64,000 nt of DNA from Alcanivorax sp. (GTDB taxonomy: Bacteria; Pseudomonadota; Gammaproteobacteria; Pseudomonadales; Alcanivoracaceae). The notes beneath the pieces are model-generated. The model was not told the origin of the DNA. It worked only from the letters and a program-made list of their open reading frames with translations, and ran no database searches. The stretch covers positions 1-64,000 of the forward strand of contig JAKUPL010000018.1 in the NCBI GenBank assembly GCA_022449455.1, read 5' to 3'. The position numbers and the translations under genes are program-made. Shown piece after piece: positions 8,769-17,863 of this stretch (positions within the stretch are counted from its first letter, which is position 1; every line of letters begins with the position of its first letter).

Positions 8769-8841
8769 CGCGACTCCTTGGGGCTGAGCCCGCAGTGTAA
8801 CCCGTGAGGCGCCGCGGTTTTACCGATTTTACAGAGTTCGC

Positions 8842-9936
8842 TCAGGCCGGCCGCACCCGGGGGCCCAGGTCGCCGTCGCAGGTCACCGTCTGCAGATCCC
8901 GGGGCAGCAGGAACAGCGGTTCGTCCCGTTGCGGGTCCAGCTCGCGCCAGGCTTCCCGGTCCACTTCCACTTCCACGATGCCCCGGCCCCAGCCGCGCGG
9001 TTCCAGCTCCACGGTGACGGTGCCGCCGAACACGCTGCGACCGGCCACCCGCACCGGCAGGGAGGCGCTGTCGCTGGGCTGGCGGGCCAGCTCCGCCTCG
9101 TGGGGGCGCAGGTACAGGGTCAGGTCGCCGTTCGGGCAGGCGCCGTGGGTGTCCAGGCGCAGGCTGGCCTCGCCATCCCGCCACAGGCGCCCGTCGTACT
9201 GACCTTCCAGAGCGTTGATGTGGCCCAGGAAATCGAACACGAAGCGGCTGGCCGGCTGTTCATAGACCTGCAGCGGCGTGCCCACCTGCTCGATGTGGCC
9301 CTGGCTCATCACCACCACCCGATCGGAGACCTCCATGGCCTCTTCCTGGTCGTGGGTGACGAACAGGCTGGTCACGTCGATCTGCTCGTGCAGGTGGCGC
9401 AGCCAGCGGCGCAGCTCCTTGCGCACCTTGGCGTCCAGGGCGCCGAACGGTTCATCCAGCAACAGCACCTCGGGCTTCAGCGCCAGGGCCCGGGCCAGCG
9501 CCACCCGCTGCTTCTGGCCGCCGGACAGCTGCGCCGGGTAGCGGCCAGTCATGGTGTCCATCTGCACCAGCTCCAGCAGCTCGCGCACCCGGGCGCGAAT
9601 GGCGTCGCGGGACGGGCGCTGGTCGCGGGGCAGCATGCGCAGGCCGAAGGCCACGTTGTCGGCCACGGTGAGATGGCGGAACAGGGCGTATTGCTGGAAC
9701 ACGAAGCCCACCCGGCGGCGGCGAGCGTCCAGGGTGGTCACGTCCCGGTCGTTGAAGAACACCCGGCCCCGGTTCGGCCGCTCCAGGCCGGCGATGATGC
9801 GCAGCAAGGTGGTCTTGCCGGACCCGGACGGGCCCAGCAGGCCCACCAGGCCGCCGTCGGAGACGTCCAGGCTGATGTCGTCCAGGGCGGTGAAGCCGCC
9901 GAAGGTTTTGCGGATCGACTCGACGCGGATACTCAC
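8842..9936 (-). CDS. cysA: Sulfate/thiosulfate ABC transporter ATP-binding protein
   Basis: CysA is the ATPase of the sulfate/thiosulfate importer. The 364-residue product has Walker [10 protein letters not shown] (about residue 37), a signature [15 protein letters not shown] (about 137), Walker [12 protein letters not shown], the switch histidine in FVTHDQEEA, and a C-terminal TOBE-like region. I chose the GTG at 9936: it has an AGGAGG ribosome site seven bases upstream and begins [13 protein letters not shown], as CysA proteins do; the frame stays open further upstream but only as antisense of cysW coding sequence. The GTG overlaps the cysW stop (GTGA), so the two are coupled. The cysT and sbp partners lie 3.6 kb away, beyond a foreign-looking cassette. 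Confidence 0.95.
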   Translation of the reverse strand: MSIRVESIRKTFGGFTALDDISLDVSDGGLVGLLGPSGSGKTTLLRIIAGLERPNRGRVFFNDRDVTTLDARRRRVGFVFQQYALFRHLTVADNVAFGLRMLPRDQRPSRDAIRARVRELLELVQMDTMTGRYPAQLSGGQKQRVALARALALKPEVLLLDEPFGALDAKVRKELRRWLRHLHEQIDVTSLFVTHDQEEAMEVSDRVVVMSQGHIEQVGTPLQVYEQPASRFVFDFLGHINALEGQYDGRLWRDGEASLRLDTHGACPNGDLTLYLRPHEAELARQPSDSASLPVRVAGRSVFGGTVTVELEPRGWGRGIVEVEVDREAWRELDPQRDEPLFLLPRDLQTVTCDGDLGPRVRPA

Positions 9937-10766
9937 GGGGTTACCTCCTGGGCGGCATCGATTTTGTGGCGCTGGCGCCATTCCAGCACGGTTTTCAGCA
10001 GCAGGGTGACCAGCGCCAGGGCGGCCAGCAGGCCGGCGGCGGTGAACGCGCCCACGCTGTTGTAGTCCTCGTTGAGCATCTGGATCAGCAGTGGCAGGGT
10101 CAGGGTCTCGCCGCGAATCAGCCCGGACACCACGCTGACCGCGCCGAATTCGCCCACCGCCCGGGCGTTGGTGAGCACGACCCCGTAGAGCAGCGCCCAG
10201 CGGATCTTCGGCAGGGTCACGTACCAGAACGCCTGCCAGCCGGAGGCGCCCAGCAGCACCGCCGCCTCCTCTTCCTCGGTGCCCTGGGACTGCATCAGCG
10301 GAATCAGTACCCGGGCCACATAGGGGCAGGTCACGAACACGGTGACCATGATCATGCCCGGCAGGGCGAACATCAGCTGCAGCCCGAGGGTGTCGTCCAG
10401 CCACTGGCCGACCACGCTCTGGCCGCCATAGACCACCAGATAGCAGAGGCCGGCCACCACCGGGGACATGGCGAAGGGGATGTCGATCAGGGTGGTGAGC
10501 AGCTTGCGGCCACGGAATTCATAGCGGGTCACGCACCAGGCCAGCAGCACGCCGAACACCAGGTTCACCGGCACCGTGACCAGGGCCACGATCACGGTCA
10601 GTTTGATGGCGCTGATCATGTCGGTGCTGGTCAGGTTGTCGGCCACCACGGCGGCGCCCTGGGAAAACGCCTGGGTGAAGATCAGCACCAGCGGCAGCAC
10701 CAGCAGCACCACCACGGCGCCGAAGGCGGCCAGGATCAGGGCCCATTGGTGCCAGTGTCGGGGCAT
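9933..10766 (-). CDS. cysW: Sulfate ABC transporter permease CysW
   Basis: This 277-residue inner-membrane permease has about six hydrophobic helices and the ABC coupling loop [20 protein letters not shown] near residues 170-190 (the EAA motif). The [16 protein letters not shown] segment is typical of CysW. It overlaps cysA by four bases. Normally cysT lies immediately upstream; here the upstream neighbour is a divergent lipoprotein gene, so cysWA must have its own promoter. A promoter-like element resembling the one before sbp lies at 10810-10837. Confidence 0.95.
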   Translation of the reverse strand: MPRHWHQWALILAAFGAVVVLLVLPLVLIFTQAFSQGAAVVADNLTSTDMISAIKLTVIVALVTVPVNLVFGVLLAWCVTRYEFRGRKLLTTLIDIPFAMSPVVAGLCYLVVYGGQSVVGQWLDDTLGLQLMFALPGMIMVTVFVTCPYVARVLIPLMQSQGTEEEEAAVLLGASGWQAFWYVTLPKIRWALLYGVVLTNARAVGEFGAVSVVSGLIRGETLTLPLLIQMLNEDYNSVGAFTAAGLLAALALVTLLLKTVLEWRQRHKIDAAQEVTP

Positions 10767-10809
10767 GGGGCGGCGACTCCGTCTCGGGGGAAGAAAAGCA
10801 GGGCACTGA

Positions 10810-10837
10810 TTCTATATTCCGTATCAGCAAAATAAAG
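10810..10837 (-). promoter_or_regulatory. Promoter-like element upstream of cysW, shared with sbp
   Basis: On the minus strand the sequence reads CTTTATTT, 13 bases, TATAGAA, ending about 45 bases before the cysW start. The same arrangement (CTTTATTT, 11 bases, TATATAA) precedes sbp at 16299-16324. Both lie in AT-rich patches. A TATA-type -10 box within a CysB-controlled promoter is the simplest reading, but I cannot confirm a CysB site. Confidence 0.4.
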
Positions 10838-11007
10838 CGCTGTTTTAGAACATCTGGGCATTCGGTTAGATCACCGCCCCACCGTTCGCCACATTTTTTT
10901 ACCCACGGTTACATCCAAAACCGCCCGCCGTGCGTATCACCCCAGGGAATCCGGAGCCCGACGCCCGGCCCCATCGTGACGCATTCCAGCTTAACAAGGA
11001 GAAAAGC

Positions 11008-13023
11008 ATGAACGTGAAAGGCAAAGGTTTGATGTGGCTGACGCCCCTGGCGATGGCGGTGACCCTGGCCGCCTGCGGCGGCAACAGTGACAGCCGGCGG
11101 GCGCCGGGCGGCGGTGACGCCGCGCCACGGGGCACGCCCCTGCTGGTGATGCACAACGGCGGCGGCCTGGTCGGCCAGGTGGACCGGCTGGACGCCGACC
11201 TGAACGTCACCGCCACTTTCGCGGCGGACGCCAACGAAGGCATCGCCCTGGATCTGCTGGGTAACCTCTACGCCGCCAACGACCGCAGTGGCGCCCCCAG
11301 CAGCCTGCAGGTGCTGCACCGCCTCGCTGAGCGCGCCGACGCCGGTTCCCCGGACGCCACCCTGGACCGCGATATCCCGGCGGACGGCTCGATGACCCTG
11401 AAGGGCATCGCCATCGCCCACCGGGCAGGCCTGGTCATGGCCGCCAACACCGGCGGCAACAGCGTGCAGGTGTTCGGCACCGCCGCCGGCGAGGACGCCG
11501 TGCCCCTGGCCACCACCGCGTTGCCCGCCAATGCCTGGGACCTGGTCTATGACGAAGACGCCGACCGCGTGTTCCTGGCCATGACCAACGGCACCGTGCT
11601 GGTGATCGACGACTACGTGGCCGGTGGTTTCATGGCCACCCCGGCGCGTACCATCACGCCGGACGGCGCCGGTACCCCTTCCAATATTCACGGCATCGAC
11701 TATCGCGCCGACACCGACACCCTGGTGATCACCGACGTGGGCGACGCCGCCATCGCCGATGACGGCGCCCTGTACGTGATCGAGAACGCCGCCACCGCCA
11801 GCGGCACCGTGACCCCGTCGCGCACCGTGGCCGGCCCGGCCACCCGCCTGGGCAACCCGGTGGATCTGATTCTGGATGGCGATACCGCCTACATCGCCGA
11901 GAAGTCCAACGACGCGGTGCTGGTGTACCGCAACGTGTTCAGCGGTGCCAGCGGTGACGTGGCCCCGGATCTGGCGGTGGACAGCGTGAAACCGGAATCC
12001 CTGGCCCGGCTGATCGACGCCGAGCCGATGGCCGACCTGTCCGACATCGACGCCACCGGCGTCACCTTCACCGGGGTGGCGGTGACCAGCAACCCGCCGG
12101 CGGCGCCGGGGGACGCGGACGTGGTGATCCTGGACCTGGACCTCACCAGCCAGCAGCGCGGCTTCACCACCGGCCAGGACCGGGAGAGCCTGGCGTTCAA
12201 TCAGATGGGCGACGCCTATGTGACCGCCGACACCGGCATTGCCGTGATCAACCGCCTGGCCACCGGCCGTGACGGCGACAGCCTGGACGCCAGCCGCGAC
12301 CGCGTTATCGAGGGGGGCAATACCGGCCTGTCCGCGCCCAAGGGCTTCGACGTGGCCGACGGCCCCGGCTGGGTGCTGGTCACCGACCAGGGCGACCCGG
12401 CGGTGCGCGTGTTCGGCGCCCAGGCCGACGGCGACAGCGCGCCAGTGTTCGTCACCGACCTGACCGTGGCGCCCTGGGACCTGGACTATGACCCGGACGG
12501 CGACCGCCTGTACGTGGCGCTCACCAACGGCACCGTGGCGGTGTTCGACGACTACGGCAGCGAGCGCGGCGCCTCCGGCGCGGACCGCATCATCGTGCCC
12601 GCCGAGGGCGGCACCGCCTTCGCCGCGCCCACCAACCTGCACGGCATCGTCCATGTGGCGGAAACCGACCAGCTGATCCTGTCCGACGTGGGCAGCGGCG
12701 CCAACCCCACCGACGGCAAGTTGTACGTGCTGAACGGCGCGTCCACCGCCGACGGCATCACCAATGTGGCGGTGCGCATCGACAACGGTGACAACAGCAC
12801 CGTGGGCAACACCCTGCTGGGCAACCCGGTGGACATCGCCTTCGACGGTGAGCACCTGTATGTGGCCGAGAAGTCCCAGGGCAAGGTGCTGCGCTTCGAC
12901 AACATCCTGGACGCCGCCAGCGGTGACATCGCACCGTCGCTGAGCTACGACCAGGCCTCACCGGAATCGGTATCGCTGATCGCCGACTACCTGGGCCGCG
13001 CGCCCGAGCCCGCGCCCGAGTAA
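11008..13023 (+). CDS. Lipoprotein with two tandem beta-propeller-like halves, function unknown
   Basis: This 671-residue protein starts at an ATG with AAGGAGA six bases upstream; the frame is open 26 codons further but without a ribosome site. A lipoprotein signal ends in the lipobox LAAC (about residues 19-22), so the protein is likely membrane-anchored and periplasmic or surface exposed. The rest is an internal duplication: WDLVYDEDADRVFLAMTNG near residue 175 recurs as WDLDYDPDGDRLYVALTNG near 488; GNPVDLILDGDTAYIAEKS recurs as GNPVDIAFDGEHLYVAEKS; and both halves close with a SGASGDVAP or AASGDIAP segment. Short repeated strands suggest YncE/NHL-like beta propellers. It is followed by an ECF sigma/anti-sigma pair on the same strand and may be their target or sensor; this is inference. 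Confidence 0.8.
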   Translation: MNVKGKGLMWLTPLAMAVTLAACGGNSDSRRAPGGGDAAPRGTPLLVMHNGGGLVGQVDRLDADLNVTATFAADANEGIALDLLGNLYAANDRSGAPSSLQVLHRLAERADAGSPDATLDRDIPADGSMTLKGIAIAHRAGLVMAANTGGNSVQVFGTAAGEDAVPLATTALPANAWDLVYDEDADRVFLAMTNGTVLVIDDYVAGGFMATPARTITPDGAGTPSNIHGIDYRADTDTLVITDVGDAAIADDGALYVIENAATASGTVTPSRTVAGPATRLGNPVDLILDGDTAYIAEKSNDAVLVYRNVFSGASGDVAPDLAVDSVKPESLARLIDAEPMADLSDIDATGVTFTGVAVTSNPPAAPGDADVVILDLDLTSQQRGFTTGQDRESLAFNQMGDAYVTADTGIAVINRLATGRDGDSLDASRDRVIEGGNTGLSAPKGFDVADGPGWVLVTDQGDPAVRVFGAQADGDSAPVFVTDLTVAPWDLDYDPDGDRLYVALTNGTVAVFDDYGSERGASGADRIIVPAEGGTAFAAPTNLHGIVHVAETDQLILSDVGSGANPTDGKLYVLNGASTADGITNVAVRIDNGDNSTVGNTLLGNPVDIAFDGEHLYVAEKSQGKVLRFDNILDAASGDIAPSLSYDQASPESVSLIADYLGRAPEPAPE

Positions 13024-13159
13024 GCGCCGGCGGGCCGCTCTTTCCGAGTCAGGGAAGGGCGGCCTGTCCGTTCCGGTGGCCCGGCGGGCCGCGTTGACAG
13101 ACCCTTCTCGCCGGTACCGGCAAGATCGCGTCAATATCCTTCGCGCCCCGGACCCCGCC

Positions 13160-13714
13160 ATGGACGACGGTCAGCAAGATCTGGAACACGGCAACACCCT
13201 GCTGATGGCCTGCGCCGACGGTGATCGGAACGCCTTCCATCGGCTCTATCTTCGAGAGGCACCGCGGTTGCTGGCGCTGGCCCGTCGCTTTACCGGCGAT
13301 GGCGCCGCCGCCGAGGACGCGGTGCAGGATACCTTCGTGCAGGCCTGGCGCAACGCGCGCCGCTTCCACCGCGAGCGCGGCAGCGCCCGGGCCTGGCTGC
13401 ACGGTATCCTGCGTTTGCGGTTGCTCAGCCAGCACCGCGGCGCACGGCGCCATGACCACGAGGCGTTGCCCGGCGACGACTGGCCCGACCCGGGCCCCTC
13501 GCCGGAGCAATGCTCCCTGGACGAGCGCCGGGACCGGGCCCTGCGGGTTTGTCTGCGCGGTTTGCGCGGCGAGCGGCGGCGGCCGATCCTGATGGCGTTT
13601 TACCTGGGCTACACCTATGAACAGATCGCCGAACATCTGGCGGTGCCCCTGGGCACCATCAAGAGCCGGATCCGATCCGGCTTGAAGGGGTTAGAGGAGT
13701 GTCTGCGGCTATGA
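13160..13714 (+). CDS. ECF-family RNA polymerase sigma factor
   Basis: This 184-residue sigma70-family protein contains only regions 2 and 4, as expected for ECF factors. Region 2 runs about residues 25-75 (FHRLYLREAPRLLALARRF, then AEDAVQDTFVQAWRNARRF), and region 4 about 130-180 with the helix-turn-helix YTYEQIAEHLAVPLGTIKSR. I chose the ATG at 13160; an earlier in-frame start would add basic, unstructured sequence. The stop overlaps the ATG of the following anti-sigma gene (ATGA). The closest match by layout is the RskA-linked ECF group. Target genes are unknown; the lipoprotein upstream is a candidate. Confidence 0.92.
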   Translation: MDDGQQDLEHGNTLLMACADGDRNAFHRLYLREAPRLLALARRFTGDGAAAEDAVQDTFVQAWRNARRFHRERGSARAWLHGILRLRLLSQHRGARRHDHEALPGDDWPDPGPSPEQCSLDERRDRALRVCLRGLRGERRRPILMAFYLGYTYEQIAEHLAVPLGTIKSRIRSGLKGLEECLRL

Positions 13715-14388
13715 TTCCCGACGACCCGCAAGAGCGCCGTCTGCTGATCGCCGAGTACGTGCTCGGTTTGCATCAGGGCGAGCGCGCCGAGGACATCGAG
13801 CGCTGGCTGGCGCTGGACGCGGAAGCGGGCCGGCTGGCGGCGCGCTGGCGGGAGAGCTGGACCGGCGCCGCCGACCTGCTGCCGCCGGAACGCCTGCCCC
13901 CGCACCTGTGGCGGCGGGTGGCGCGCCAGGCCGGCGTGGCCACGCCCTGGTGGCGGGCCGGCTGGGCCAGTGTGTCGGTGTGGCGCACGGTGAGTGCCGC
14001 GCTGCTGGTGGCGGTGGTGCTGCTGCTGGGGCCGTTGCGGGCCCCGGCGCCGGTCTACACGGTGGTGCTGCAGGCCCCCGGTGAAGCCGCCAGCCCGGGC
14101 TGGCGCGTCACCGTGTCCGCCGACGGCGACCTGCAACTGACGCCGCTGGTCACCGGCCAGTACGCCGCCGACCGCAGCGTGCAGTTCTGGACCCTGGAAA
14201 ACGACGCCCCCGGACCGCGCTCCCTGGGGCTGGTGGAACCGGGCCGGACGCTGGTGATTCCCGCCAACCGGGTGGGCGGCGTGGAGAGCGGCCAGCTGTT
14301 CGAACTGACTCTGGAACCGCAAGGCGGCTCGCCCAAGGACCGCCCCACCGGGCCGGTGTTGTTCATCGGGCGGGCGGTTGAAATCTAG
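13711..14388 (+). CDS. RskA-type anti-sigma factor, single-pass membrane protein
   Basis: The 225-residue product has a cytosolic N-terminal helical domain (about residues 1-80), one membrane helix (about 90-108, SAALLVAVVLLLGPL) and a periplasmic RskA C-terminal domain rich in beta strands. The N-terminal domain lacks the HxxxCxxC zinc motif of ZAS anti-sigma factors, so zinc-linked redox sensing is unlikely. Start choice: ATG at 13711, coupled to the sigma gene by ATGA, with AGAGGAG upstream. It presumably holds the adjacent sigma factor at the membrane until a periplasmic signal triggers release. It ends 16 bases from the convergent cysT gene. Confidence 0.88.
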   Translation: MIPDDPQERRLLIAEYVLGLHQGERAEDIERWLALDAEAGRLAARWRESWTGAADLLPPERLPPHLWRRVARQAGVATPWWRAGWASVSVWRTVSAALLVAVVLLLGPLRAPAPVYTVVLQAPGEAASPGWRVTVSADGDLQLTPLVTGQYAADRSVQFWTLENDAPGPRSLGLVEPGRTLVIPANRVGGVESGQLFELTLEPQGGSPKDRPTGPVLFIGRAVEI

Positions 14389-14404
14389 AAGAGAGCTTGC
14401 AGCT

Positions 14405-15241
14405 TCACCCGCCCTGCCAACGCTTGATCATCCTGCCCTGCACAACCTGAATGCCGAACAACAGAACCAGGGACGCGCCGAGGATCACGGACGCCAGGGC
14501 GCTGGCGGCGGCGAAGTCGTATTCTTCCAGGCGGATATTGACCAGCAGCGAGATGATCTCGGTTTCGAAGGGCATATTGCCGGCGATAAAGATCACCGCG
14601 CCGTATTCCCCCAGGCTGCGGGTAAAGGCCAGGGCGGTGCCGGTGAGCAGGGCCGGCATCAACTGGGCCAGCACCACCTTGAAGAACGACGCCATCGGCG
14701 TGGCGCCCAGGGTGGCGGCGGCTTCTTCCACGTCCGGCGTGAGATCCTCCAACACCGGCTGCACCGCGCGCACCACGAACGGCAGGCTGGTGAAGCTCAT
14801 GGCGATCATGATGCCCAGCGGCGTGTAGGCCACCGGAATGCCCACCGCCTCGAACCATTGGCCCAGCCAGCCGTTGGCGGCGAACAGCGCCGACAGGGTC
14901 AGGCCGGCCACGGCGGTGGGCAGGGCGAAGGGCAGGTCCACCAGGGCGTCCATGACGCGGCGGCCGGGGAAGCGATAGCGTACCAGCACCCAGGCCAGCA
15001 GCATGCCGACCACCGCGTTGATCAGGCTGGCGCCGGCGGCGGACAACACCGTGACCTTGAAACTGGCCAGGCTGCGCGGGTTGCTGATCACCGACCAGTA
15101 GCGGTCCCAGCTCATGTCACTGACGTGCAGCACCAACCCGGACAGCGGCACCAGAATCACCAGGCAGATAAAGAACACGCTCAGCGCGAAGCTGAGCGTG
15201 AAGCCGGGCAGAACCGAATGTCGGGTGCGCAGGATCGCCAA
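14405..15241 (-). CDS. cysT: Sulfate ABC transporter permease CysT (CysU)
   Basis: This 278-residue inner-membrane permease has about six helices and an EAA-type coupling loop near residues 175-195 (VEEAAATLGATPMASFFKV). The FTRSLGEYGAVIFIAGNMPFE stretch is typical of CysT. The start is a TTG directly after the sbp stop (TAATTG); no ATG or GTG is available before the first membrane helix, and a GGAG lies about ten bases upstream. The expected downstream partners cysW and cysA are displaced by an intervening opposite-strand cassette. Confidence 0.92.
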   Translation of the reverse strand: MAILRTRHSVLPGFTLSFALSVFFICLVILVPLSGLVLHVSDMSWDRYWSVISNPRSLASFKVTVLSAAGASLINAVVGMLLAWVLVRYRFPGRRVMDALVDLPFALPTAVAGLTLSALFAANGWLGQWFEAVGIPVAYTPLGIMIAMSFTSLPFVVRAVQPVLEDLTPDVEEAAATLGATPMASFFKVVLAQLMPALLTGTALAFTRSLGEYGAVIFIAGNMPFETEIISLLVNIRLEEYDFAAASALASVILGASLVLLFGIQVVQGRMIKRWQGG

Positions 15242-16243
15242 TTAACGCAGGCTCCGTGCTTTCGCCTGCAGCTTGTCGAGCTCGCCGCCGGAGGCGAAGT
15301 GGGTGTCCTGAGCCTCGGCCCAGGAACCGAAGTAGTCCTCCACCTTCAGCAGTTTCACCGGCGGGAACTGGTCCTCGGTGGCCTTCACCACGTCCGGATG
15401 GTGCACACGGTAGTTGAAGGTGGTGAGCAGCTGCTGGATGTCCTTGCTGTACAGGTATTCCAGGTACTCGGTGGCCACCTCGCGGGTGCCGCGCTTGTCC
15501 ACCACCTTGTCGACCACGGTGACCGGGAACTCGGCCAGCACGGACGTCTTCGGCACCACCACGTCGTACTCATCGCTGCCGTACTGCTTGCGGATGTTGT
15601 TCACCTCGGACTCGAAGCTGATCAGCACGTCGCCGATCTGGCGCTCGGCGAAGGTGACGGTGGCGCCGCGGCCACCGGAATCGAACACCGACACATTGGC
15701 CAGGAAGTGCGCCATGTAGTCGCGGATCTTTTCCTCGTCGCCGTCAAAGCGCTCCTCGGCGGCCATCCAGGCGGCCAGGTAGGTGTAGCGGCCGTTGCCG
15801 GAGGTCTTGGGGTTGGGGAACACCACGTCCACCCCGTCCTTGGCCAGATCGGCCCAGCCCTGGATGTTCTTGGGGTTGCCCTTGCGCACCAGGAAGGCGG
15901 TGGTGGAATAGTACGGGCTGGAGTTGTTCGGCAGCCGGGTGTTCCAGTCTTCCGGAATCAGGTTGCCCTTGTCGTGCAGCACGTTCACGTCGGTGACCTG
16001 GTTGAAGGTCACCACGTCCGCGTCCAGGCCCTGAAGAATGGCGCGGGCTTGCTTGGAGGAACCGGCGTGGGACTGCTTGATGGTGATGTCCTCGCCGGTC
16101 TTCTCTTTCCAGTGGGCCTGGAATTCCGGGTTATAGGCCTGGAACAGCTCCCGGGCGATGTCGTAGGAACTGTTGAGGATGGTCTGCTGGGCGCCGGCCA
16201 GGGAGGCCAGGGACAGCAAAGCGGCGGTCAGCCAAACACGCAT
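15242..16243 (-). CDS. sbp: Periplasmic sulfate/thiosulfate-binding protein
   Basis: This is the substrate-binding subunit of the sulfate importer: 333 residues with a cleavable signal peptide (about residues 1-18, ending LAGAQ). It begins its mature part with [20 protein letters not shown] and carries the ligand-loop segment [12 protein letters not shown] near residue 58, both standard in Sbp/Cys[20 protein letters not shown] near residue 142 is a further family signature. AAGGAG lies upstream of the ATG. It leads the cysT half of the split transporter. Confidence 0.95.
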   Translation of the reverse strand: MRVWLTAALLSLASLAGAQQTILNSSYDIARELFQAYNPEFQAHWKEKTGEDITIKQSHAGSSKQARAILQGLDADVVTFNQVTDVNVLHDKGNLIPEDWNTRLPNNSSPYYSTTAFLVRKGNPKNIQGWADLAKDGVDVVFPNPKTSGNGRYTYLAAWMAAEERFDGDEEKIRDYMAHFLANVSVFDSGGRGATVTFAERQIGDVLISFESEVNNIRKQYGSDEYDVVVPKTSVLAEFPVTVVDKVVDKRGTREVATEYLEYLYSKDIQQLLTTFNYRVHHPDVVKATEDQFPPVKLLKVEDYFGSWAEAQDTHFASGGELDKLQAKARSLR

Positions 16244-16298
16244 TTGTCGGGCTCCTTATGAATGATTACGGGCGAATCGGAAACGAATGGACGCCAGT

Positions 16299-16324
16299 TT
16301 ATATAACCGCTGGTTTAAATAAAG
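16299..16324 (-). promoter_or_regulatory. Promoter-like element upstream of sbp
   Basis: On the minus strand the sequence reads CTTTATTT, 11 bases, TATATAA, about 56 bases before the sbp ATG. An imperfect GGTTTAA / TTTAAACC inverted repeat surrounds the upstream part and could be an activator site, for instance for CysB. The element resembles the one in front of cysW. Confidence 0.4.
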
Positions 16325-16361
16325 GTCGTGGTTAAACCGATTTGGAATTTCAATATGGCCA

Positions 16362-17705
16362 TCAGCCGGCCTCATCCAGGGCCTTCAGTCCGCCCCGCAA
16401 CGAGTTGGGCAGGGCTTCGAGGATCTCCACGTCGACGAATTCGCCGATCAGGTCGATGTCGTCGCAGGCGAAGTTCACCACCCGGTTGTTCTCGGTGCGG
16501 CCCTTGAGCTGGCCCGGGTCCTTCTTGGAGAAGCCGTCCACCAGGATGCGCTGGGTGCTGCCCACCATCTTGCGGGAAATGTCCTGGGCCTGCTGGTTGA
16601 TGCGCTGCTGCAGCAGGCGCAGCCGTTCCTTCTTCACCGCCATCGGCACGTCGTCGGGCAGGTCCGCCGCCGGGGTGCCCGGGCGCGGGCTGTAGATAAA
16701 GCTGAACGAGGCGTCGTAACCGATGTCGGCGATCAGGTTCATGGTCGCCTCGAAATCCGCGTCGGTCTCGCCGGGGAAGCCGATAATGAAATCCGAGCTG
16801 TAGGAAATGTCCGGGCGGATGCGGCGCAGCTTGCGCAGTTTCGCCTTGTACTCCAGCGCCGTGTGGTTGCGCTTCATCAGCGCCAGGATGCGGTCGGAGC
16901 CGGACTGCACCGGCAGATGCAGGTGGTCCACCAGTTCCGGAATCTCCCGGTACACCTCGATCAGGGCGTCGGAGAACTCCATCGGATGGCTGGTGGTGTA
17001 GCGGATGCGGTCGATGCCCTCGATGTCGCGGATCAGCAGCAGCAGCTCGGCGAAATCCACCATCGCGCCGCCGGCGCCCGGGCCCCGGTAGGCGTTCACG
17101 TTCTGGCCCAGCAGGTTGACCTCGCGCACGCCCAGGTCGGCCAGGTGGCGGATCTCATCCAGCACCGGCCGCACCGGGCGGCTCACTTCCTCGCCGCGGG
17201 TGTAGGGCACCACGCAGAAGGTGCAGTATTTGGAGCAGCCTTCCATGATCGATACGAAGGCGCTGGGGCCGTCCACGCTGGGTTCCGGCAGGCTGTCGAA
17301 CTTCTCGATTTCCGGGAAGGTCACGTCGATGGCCAGGGAACGGGTGGTGGACGCCTGGGTGATCAGGCCGGGCAGGCGGTGCAGGGTCTGCGGGCCGAAC
17401 ACCACGTCCACATAGGGCGCCCGCTCGCGGATCGCCTCGCCCTCCTGGCTGGCCACGCAGCCGCCCACGCCGATGATCAGGTCCGGATTGCGGTCCTTCA
17501 GGCGCTTCCAGCGGCCCAGCTGGTGGAACACCTTTTCCTGGGCTTTTTCGCGGATCGAACAGGTGTTGAGCAGCAGCACGTCCGCTTCTTCCGGATTGTC
17601 CGTGGGCTCAAGATCGTGGCTCGACCCCAGCAGATCCGCCATGCGGGTGGAGTCGTACTCGTTCATCTGGCAGCCGTGGGTCTGGATAAACAGCTTGCGC
17701 GCCAT
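16362..17705 (-). CDS. miaB: tRNA-2-methylthio-N6-dimethylallyladenosine synthase
   Basis: MiaB is a radical-SAM methylthiotransferase modifying A37 of tRNAs that read UNN codons. The 447-residue protein shows the N-terminal MTTase domain cysteines ([11 protein letters not shown] at about residue 9, then NTCSIREKA and [10 protein letters not shown]), the radical-SAM motif CSKYCTFC near residue 155, and a C-terminal TRAM domain from about 375. I chose the ATG at 17705 (MARKLFIQ); an in-frame GTG nine bases earlier is possible. The usual downstream gene ybeZ is about 8.7 kb away. Confidence 0.95.
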   Translation of the reverse strand: MARKLFIQTHGCQMNEYDSTRMADLLGSSHDLEPTDNPEEADVLLLNTCSIREKAQEKVFHQLGRWKRLKDRNPDLIIGVGGCVASQEGEAIRERAPYVDVVFGPQTLHRLPGLITQASTTRSLAIDVTFPEIEKFDSLPEPSVDGPSAFVSIMEGCSKYCTFCVVPYTRGEEVSRPVRPVLDEIRHLADLGVREVNLLGQNVNAYRGPGAGGAMVDFAELLLLIRDIEGIDRIRYTTSHPMEFSDALIEVYREIPELVDHLHLPVQSGSDRILALMKRNHTALEYKAKLRKLRRIRPDISYSSDFIIGFPGETDADFEATMNLIADIGYDASFSFIYSPRPGTPAADLPDDVPMAVKKERLRLLQQRINQQAQDISRKMVGSTQRILVDGFSKKDPGQLKGRTENNRVVNFACDDIDLIGEFVDVEILEALPNSLRGGLKALDEAG

Positions 17706-17863
17706 GGGGAACACCGTGGATCACTGGAAAATGGGCGCCGATTGTACCGCCGGAGCCGGTAAACTGCGAACCCCGAGCGCGGCAAAACGCCGCACCGTCT
17801 GGCTCGCGGCGGACCCGGCACGGTATCATCCGGCGCCGCCGTCGCACTCCGGAGCAGGAACCC

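Noticed and set aside
8770-8841. Possible terminator after cysA.
   Set aside because: T/A-rich bits (GTAAAATCGGTAAAA) are present but no stem precedes a U run in the right order.
13094-13140. TTGACA at 13094-13099 upstream of the ECF sigma gene as a sigma70 promoter.
   Set aside because: No -10-like box lies at 16-18 bases; the next TATA-like stretch (CAATAT) is too far.
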